A stretch of DNA of 64,000 nt from Deltaproteobacteria bacterium RIFCSPHIGHO2_02_FULL_40_28 (lineage in GTDB: Bacteria; UBA10199; 2-12-FULL-40-28), in the NCBI GenBank assembly GCA_001798135.1, contig MGRJ01000027.1, forward strand, positions 1-64,000, written 5' to 3'. Below are positions 59,745-64,000 of the stretch, in pieces (positions within the stretch are counted from its first letter, which is position 1; the number at the start of each line of letters is the position of its first letter). A program made the translations under genes and the position numbers. Below the pieces are notes generated by a model. That model searched no databases, was not told the DNA's origin, and saw only the letters and a list, made by a program, of their open reading frames with translations.

Positions 59745-60820
59745 CCAAACCTTTCATTAAGATGTTTTTCAATTTCCCCCTGAGTGGAGGTTCTTCCATA
59801 AATTCTTTCCCACACTTTATTTGTTTCCATGCACAAATAATTGGGCACTGTCGGAAAGTTTTTTTCTACCAAGTTTTTTACATAGGTATAAAGCTCCTCG
59901 CGGATTTCACGAAGGTATCTTATTTTACCATCCGGAGATTTAAAAAGTTCACCTAGAAAAAGTTCACTTTTTGGGAACCTTTCTCTAGCAATATTTTCTA
60001 AGCCAGACGTATACCTTAGGCTTCCCATGGAAATCCAGGCGATTTCTTCACTACAAAATTCATCAGCTAATTGAATTAAAAGTTCTTCGTAATTTTTTTT
60101 CCATCCCTCTAAATGCATCAGAGGATCTAAATGAAAAGCAATCCAGTATCCAGCATTAGCAGCCTTTCGTGCAGCAGCCAGACGTTCATCCAGATTTGCA
60201 GTTTTGTGTTCTTCTTTTTTAACATGCTCCTTTGGATTAAGAGACCAGGAAAGCACAGTTTTGTTGTGATGAGGTAATTTTAAAAGATGATCAACACAAT
60301 TACTTTTTGTTTTTAGTTCTAAAATCATATTTTGTTTTCTTGCTGCAAGGGCAATACACTCTCTCGAAAAATCAGTAATGGGATCTAAGGCCAAAGAATC
60401 AGCAAGCTCACCTGTTCCTACTCTCCAAATTTGCTGAGGGCGTTCATCTAAAAATTTTTCAACCTGAGCTAAAATTTCATGATGATTGGCATAAAAGGTC
60501 ATGATGGGATTATTTTTTAAATAATCTTGTAAAATGCAGTAGGAACATTCGAAATGACAATTAGAAATAAGACTTACCGTTAAATAATTACAACACACGT
60601 AATCACCAAAACCCTGGCAGGGTTTTACAACAGAACCATCAAACCGGGTGATGAGAAGCTTTTTTTTTGCTTCAGAATGGGGAATAGCTTGTTTTAAAAA
60701 ACTTAAATCATCCACAAAGTTGGGTTTTAAGTGGGGCCAGAGGGATAAAACCCGTTTTACCACAGGGAAATGGGCAACCCTGGTATCGATAAAAAGAGAT
60801 TGCGGCTTAAATTCTTCCAT
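59741..60820 (-). CDS. SplB-like (spore photoproduct lyase family) radical SAM protein
   Basis: The 359-residue protein has C88-x3-C92-x2-C95 (NCHFECSYC), the radical-SAM cluster motif, preceded by CQGFGDYVCCNYLTVSL as in spore photoproduct lyase relatives. It then has SLALDPITDFSRECIALAA, ELKTKSNCVDHLLKLPHHNKTVLSWSLNP, and FHLDPLMHLEGWKKNYEEL. True SPL repairs UV lesions of spores; this organism shows no spore genes, so the substrate may be another DNA or nucleotide lesion. Confidence 0.88.
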   Translation of the reverse strand: MEEFKPQSLFIDTRVAHFPVVKRVLSLWPHLKPNFVDDLSFLKQAIPHSEAKKKLLITRFDGSVVKPCQGFGDYVCCNYLTVSLISNCHFECSYCILQDYLKNNPIMTFYANHHEILAQVEKFLDERPQQIWRVGTGELADSLALDPITDFSRECIALAARKQNMILELKTKSNCVDHLLKLPHHNKTVLSWSLNPKEHVKKEEHKTANLDERLAAARKAANAGYWIAFHLDPLMHLEGWKKNYEELLIQLADEFCSEEIAWISMGSLRYTSGLENIARERFPKSELFLGELFKSPDGKIRYLREIREELYTYVKNLVEKNFPTVPNYLCMETNKVWERIYGRTSTQGEIEKHLNERFG

Positions 60821-60865
60821 GAAAGAGCTTTATGTGAATAGATTCCCTAGGTCAAGGAGTGCTCT

Positions 60866-61693
60866 ATGGACTTAAAAATAGAAATGATTGCTCCCCATGA
60901 GATTGGTGGGCCCCTCTACAAGATCAAAAAATCAGAATTAACTAAAAATCTTTTTCAATCCATTGAAACCTTGGGAATTTTAGTGCCCTTGATTGGTGTT
61001 AAAAAAGACGGGAAGATTTTTATTGTAGATGGTTATTGCCGTTTGCAGGCAGCTTTAAAACTTCAATTAAGTTTAGTTCCTCTTTTTTTTATTTCAGATA
61101 CAGAACAAGGGCTCCTTAAAAAATATTTGGAGCTTCATCATGCAGGAAAAAAATCTCATCCAATAGAAGTTTTAAACCTCATGCTTTTGATGAAAGAGAT
61201 GAGTTTAAGTTATAAGGAATGCAACGATTTTTTGGCTACCATGGGTGTTTTTGGAGTTGAGGCTCAAAATTATCTTCGTTTTTCTCAAGATGAAATTGAA
61301 AAGCTCATTGTTTTTTTAGATTCTCTTCATTTAAATCAAAACAAGGTTTTTGAAATTCTGGATTATCTCCATGATATTGGAAAAAGAGATCACATTTTTT
61401 TGGAAGATCTTATCAAAATCATTCCTGCCTACAGTGGGGAACAAAAAGGCGAAAGCGTTCGTCAGTTTCTAAAAGGAAAAAGATATCCCCAGTTTTTGCT
61501 TAAGGAAAAAGAGTTTTTAAAAAATCTTTCCTTGCTTCCTGCAAATAAAAATCTAACAATTCGCCTGCCCGATCATTTTGAAAGTGGAACCCTTGAGCTT
61601 AAAGCCCAGCTTTCTCACCCCGATGATCTTTTAAAACTAAAAGAGCTTTTGTCGCATTCTCAGTGGACTCATCTTTTTGAAATAGTTAAATAG
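60866..61693 (+). CDS. ParB-like N-terminal-domain protein
   Basis: The 275-residue product starts with a ParB/Srx-like fold: LTKNLFQSIETLGILVPLIGVKKDGKIFIVDGYCRLQAALKL (about 24-66), including the D-G-x-C/R-R nucleotide-binding box. The remainder is helical, with LSYKECNDFLATMG reminiscent of the ParB HTH. It may be a CTPase/DNA-binding protein, but there is no ParA beside it and it is not clearly a chromosome-partition ParB. An AAGGAG ribosome site precedes the ATG. It is divergent from the SplB-like gene. Confidence 0.75.
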   Translation: MDLKIEMIAPHEIGGPLYKIKKSELTKNLFQSIETLGILVPLIGVKKDGKIFIVDGYCRLQAALKLQLSLVPLFFISDTEQGLLKKYLELHHAGKKSHPIEVLNLMLLMKEMSLSYKECNDFLATMGVFGVEAQNYLRFSQDEIEKLIVFLDSLHLNQNKVFEILDYLHDIGKRDHIFLEDLIKIIPAYSGEQKGESVRQFLKGKRYPQFLLKEKEFLKNLSLLPANKNLTIRLPDHFESGTLELKAQLSHPDDLLKLKELLSHSQWTHLFEIVK

Positions 61694-61742
61694 TTGAAAT
61701 TATTAGAAGGTTTACGTATCATTTCAGTGAGGAGGGCCAGGC

Positions 61743-63278
61743 ATGAAGAACAAGAACAAGCTAAAGAAAAAGGGATTTGATGAACGATTTGATCAGGGGG
61801 AAGAAACAATTGATTTTTCTTCCGGCATTATCACTCATGGCTTAAGTAAGACAATCAAGCTGCCACCCATGGATGTTTCTGCCTCCCTGATATTGAAGGG
61901 TGATGAACGCATTAAAACCTATGCGGAAAGTTTTGTTTACACGGGGTCTTGTGATTTTGTTTTAATCCCAAGGGATTGGCAGGATGTTACCCAAGCCCTA
62001 AGGCAAGCCCATGCTTTAAAAACCCCCGTTACTTTTGCAGGATCCAGAACTGCTATGACGGGGGCTTCTATCCCAGATTCGGGAATGGTAATCTCGCTAG
62101 AAAAAATGAATCGGTTTTTAGATATGGGCGCAAGTCATGGGGAAATGGTAGCAAAAGCCGAACCAGGGATTCTTTTAGGTGATTTTAAAAATAAAATTTC
62201 AGATGAAAATTATTTTTATCCCCCAGATCCTACTAGTTTTCGTGAAGCCCAATTAGGAGGAACCCTGGCAACAAATGCCACAGGAGAAGATTCTTATTTT
62301 TTTGGATCCACAAGAAAATACGTACAAGAATTAAAATTAATTTTAGCTGATGGATCTGAAAAAACAATCACAAGAAAACAAATACCCATCATTTCTACAA
62401 AAAATAAGGCTGGATATTTTTTAGAAGGAGAAGAAATTGATCATCTTATTGGTTCCGAAGGAAGCCTGGCCTTAATCCGCGAAGCAACTCTTAAAATCCT
62501 GCCACAGGACCATGATTTTTTTTCAGCCCTTATTCCGTTTTCTTCTTTTGAATCTTGTTTGGATTTTGTTGTTCAAACTAAAACTCATGGGCCAAAACTG
62601 CGTGCCATGGAATTTTTAGGGCCTGGGGCTTATGAAATTTTTATATCTCAAAAAGGAATTCCTTCTTTTCCAAAAGGCACGGTTTGTCTTGTTTATCTTA
62701 AAAAAGATTTTGAAAATGAGAAAAATGAGATTGCTTGCACTGAAATTTTTACTTGGCTTCAAAATTTTTTTAAAACAGAACCAAGTTTTTTAGATTCTGT
62801 TTTTATAGCCCTGTCCCCAAAACAAAAAGAAAACATCAGACAATGGCGACATTTTGTCCCGGCTACTGTTAATGAAAATAATCGTAAAAGAATGGAAGCC
62901 GGTGGTGGAAAAATTTCAACAGATTGGTGGGTTCCAACTGAATTTATTATTCCTATGATGAGTTGGGTTTATAGTGAGAGTCAAAAAATGGGAGTTGATT
63001 TTCTGGTTTTTGCCCACATTGGTGATGGGCATCCCCATTGGAATTATTTAACCAAAAATCCAGATGAAAAAAAACGTGTAGAGAATTTTGTAGAAGTGAT
63101 GTGCCGTCGTGCTGTGGCCTATGGTGGAGGGGTTGCTGGTGAGCACGGGATTGGAAAAATTCATCACAATTATCTGGCTATTCAACATAGTGCCAAAACA
63201 ATTCAAAAAATGAGAGAACTTAAAACCAGGTGGGATCCACATTGGATTTTGGGCCGGAATAATTTATTTTCTTTTTGA
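61743..63278 (+). CDS. FAD-linked oxidase, GlcD/D-lactate dehydrogenase type
   Basis: The 511-residue flavoenzyme has the PCMH FAD domain (VLIPRDWQDVTQALRQAHALKTPVTFAGSRTAMTGASIPDSG, then YPPDPTSFREAQLGGTLATNATGEDSYFFGSTRKYVQEL and GSEGSLALIREATLKILP). The C-terminal substrate domain has FVFAHIGDGHPHWNYL and GVAGEHGIGKIHHNYL. It oxidises a 2-hydroxy acid such as glycolate or D-lactate. A glycolate-to-glyoxylate activity would connect with Mcl (inference). A GAGGAGG ribosome site precedes the ATG. Its end overlaps the convergent secretin gene by 15 bp. Confidence 0.9.
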   Translation: MKNKNKLKKKGFDERFDQGEETIDFSSGIITHGLSKTIKLPPMDVSASLILKGDERIKTYAESFVYTGSCDFVLIPRDWQDVTQALRQAHALKTPVTFAGSRTAMTGASIPDSGMVISLEKMNRFLDMGASHGEMVAKAEPGILLGDFKNKISDENYFYPPDPTSFREAQLGGTLATNATGEDSYFFGSTRKYVQELKLILADGSEKTITRKQIPIISTKNKAGYFLEGEEIDHLIGSEGSLALIREATLKILPQDHDFFSALIPFSSFESCLDFVVQTKTHGPKLRAMEFLGPGAYEIFISQKGIPSFPKGTVCLVYLKKDFENEKNEIACTEIFTWLQNFFKTEPSFLDSVFIALSPKQKENIRQWRHFVPATVNENNRKRMEAGGGKISTDWWVPTEFIIPMMSWVYSESQKMGVDFLVFAHIGDGHPHWNYLTKNPDEKKRVENFVEVMCRRAVAYGGGVAGEHGIGKIHHNYLAIQHSAKTIQKMRELKTRWDPHWILGRNNLFSF

Positions 63279-64000
63279 TTTTATTTTTCTTTTACTTTTT
63301 TTCGTGGCTTTTTTTGTATCAATAATATTTGGATAAGTTTTTTCACTAATAGCGGCCGCTTGTTCTGTAGGTGTTATGGTAACACTATCATAAATGGTTG
63401 GTGTGATAAAAATAAGAAGTTCGTTGTCGGCTTTGGTTTTTGTTTTACTTTTGAAAAGCCAACCTAAAAGAGGAATGCTTGAAATAATAGGTACACCGCT
63501 TGTACCACTTGTTTTTTTAATCTTAAGCATGCCTCCAATCACAGTAGTTTCTCCATTGCGTACCAGCACAGTTGTGGTTGCCTTATTATCAATAACAGCA
63601 GGAATATTATCTACAGCGCGTGAAAAATCAGCCTCGGATTCTTCGGCTTCAATTTTCATTTTAATCATATCACCCTTGGTAATTTGGGGAGTTACAGTCA
63701 GTTGAATCCCTGTATCAATTTCTTCTAAGCCAGAGTCTTCTGCTGTAGAAGTGGTTCCCGTGGAGCCTCCCACAGCAATAGTGGAAGATGTTTTAACATA
63801 AATTTTAAGACCACTTCGTATGACAGCTGGTGCATTGTTTACTGTAGTAATGGAAGGTTGCGATAAAATGTGGGCATCTCCTTTTGTTTCGGCAGCTGTA
63901 ATTTTGGCATCCAAATCCGCATCGTTTAAAACATTGCCAATTAAAAGTCCAAAGCCACTACTTGGGGCTGCTGCAGGTAAATCAATGTTCCAAGGATTGT
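63264..64000 (-). CDS. secretin (GspD/PilQ family), C-terminal part
   Basis: The frame is open from the right window edge to the stop at 63264, about 245 residues of the C-terminal half. It contains the secretin core: DAHILSQPSITTVNNAPAVIRSG, then EIDTGIQLTVTPQITKGDMIKMKIEAE, VLVRNGETTVIGGMLK, and GVPIISSIPLLGWLFKSKTKTKADNELLIFITPTI. This forms the outer-membrane channel of type IV pili or type II secretion. GVPI-x-SIPLLGWLFK fits both PilQ and GspD; an inserted Ser/Thr/Gly-rich loop lies before EEIDTG. A basic tail (KKSKRKIKSKRK) is unusual. The N-terminus lies outside the window. Confidence 0.92.
   Translation of the reverse strand, partial: NPWNIDLPAAAPSSGFGLLIGNVLNDADLDAKITAAETKGDAHILSQPSITTVNNAPAVIRSGLKIYVKTSSTIAVGGSTGTTSTAEDSGLEEIDTGIQLTVTPQITKGDMIKMKIEAEESEADFSRAVDNIPAVIDNKATTTVLVRNGETTVIGGMLKIKKTSGTSGVPIISSIPLLGWLFKSKTKTKADNELLIFITPTIYDSVTITPTEQAAAISEKTYPNIIDTKKATKKSKRKIKSKRK

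Noticed and set aside
1-64000. CRISPR array
   Set aside because: No series of equally spaced identical repeats with unique spacers is present; the repeats seen are isolated palindromes.

Overview
The window is AT-rich chromosomal DNA from a Gram-negative bacterium. Evidence for this is a secretin at the right edge, a lipobox lipoprotein, and signal-peptide proteins. The order rpsF-rpsR-DUF2232-rplI-dnaB and the cellular style fit a deltaproteobacterial or Bdellovibrionota/UBA10199-type lineage; that placement is inference, not something the sequence proves. There is no rRNA, CRISPR array, prophage or recognisable transposase. Three tRNA genes are present (Gln-TTG, Pro-TGG, Glu-CTC).

Layout. 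1-10.6 kb: a lipoprotein; an acyl-CoA dehydrogenase divergent from an acyl-CoA carboxyltransferase across a highly structured 150-bp element; an HTH-MntA/HepT toxin-antitoxin pair; a decayed methyltransferase; a HEAT-repeat protein and a BKACE-family enzyme. 10.6-18.9 kb: a housekeeping run ispE-tRNA-Gln-prs-rplY-pth-rpsF-rpsR-DUF2232-rplI-dnaB-rdgB. 18.9-22.7 kb: a second nucleotidyltransferase module, an unknown protein, queG and a membrane-anchored protein. 22.7-34.4 kb: the enzymes of the ethylmalonyl-CoA (EMC) pathway on the minus strand (ecm-ccr; mcl-mcd-mch; epimerase). These are interrupted by a third nucleotidyltransferase module and a surface protein. 34.5-46.8 kb: a 1590-residue protein with a degenerate subtilisin domain, a patatin, a degenerate response regulator/GGDEF protein, a HIT protein, leuS, a DUF218 protein and a PP2C phosphatase. 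47-50.5 kb: a RelE/HTH pair, a DsbA-like isomerase, a 3-methyladenine glycosylase and an antiporter. 50.5-58.8 kb: a complete SUF Fe-S assembly operon (rrf2-sufB-C-D-S-U-T) followed by a second cysteine desulfurase and Mrp. 58.8-64 kb: a metallo-beta-lactamase-fold protein, an SplB-like radical SAM protein, a ParB-like protein, a FAD-linked oxidase and a secretin.

How the genes work together. Ccr, Ecm, Mcd, Mch and Mcl convert crotonyl-CoA plus CO2, through ethylmalonyl-, methylsuccinyl-, mesaconyl- and beta-methylmalyl-CoA, to glyoxylate plus propionyl-CoA. The carboxyltransferase at 2.3 kb and the methylmalonyl-CoA epimerase at 34.0 kb are the natural next steps towards succinyl-CoA. The window therefore encodes most of a glyoxylate-bypass alternative for growth on C2 units or fatty acids. 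PccA, methylmalonyl-CoA mutase and the crotonyl-CoA-forming enzymes are not seen here.

The strongest unexplained signals are three. (1) A perfect-armed, three-way-junction-like element at 2073-2222, next to a 16-bp perfect palindrome, between two acyl-CoA genes. (2) A recurrent promoter geometry in which a -10 hexamer lies about 6 nt before the ATG, with no Shine-Dalgarno sequence. This implies leaderless mRNAs for all four toxin-antitoxin-like modules, for ecm and possibly for the carboxyltransferase. (3) Four separate toxin-antitoxin-like modules in 44 kb, three with a clear palindromic or repeated operator embedded in the promoter.
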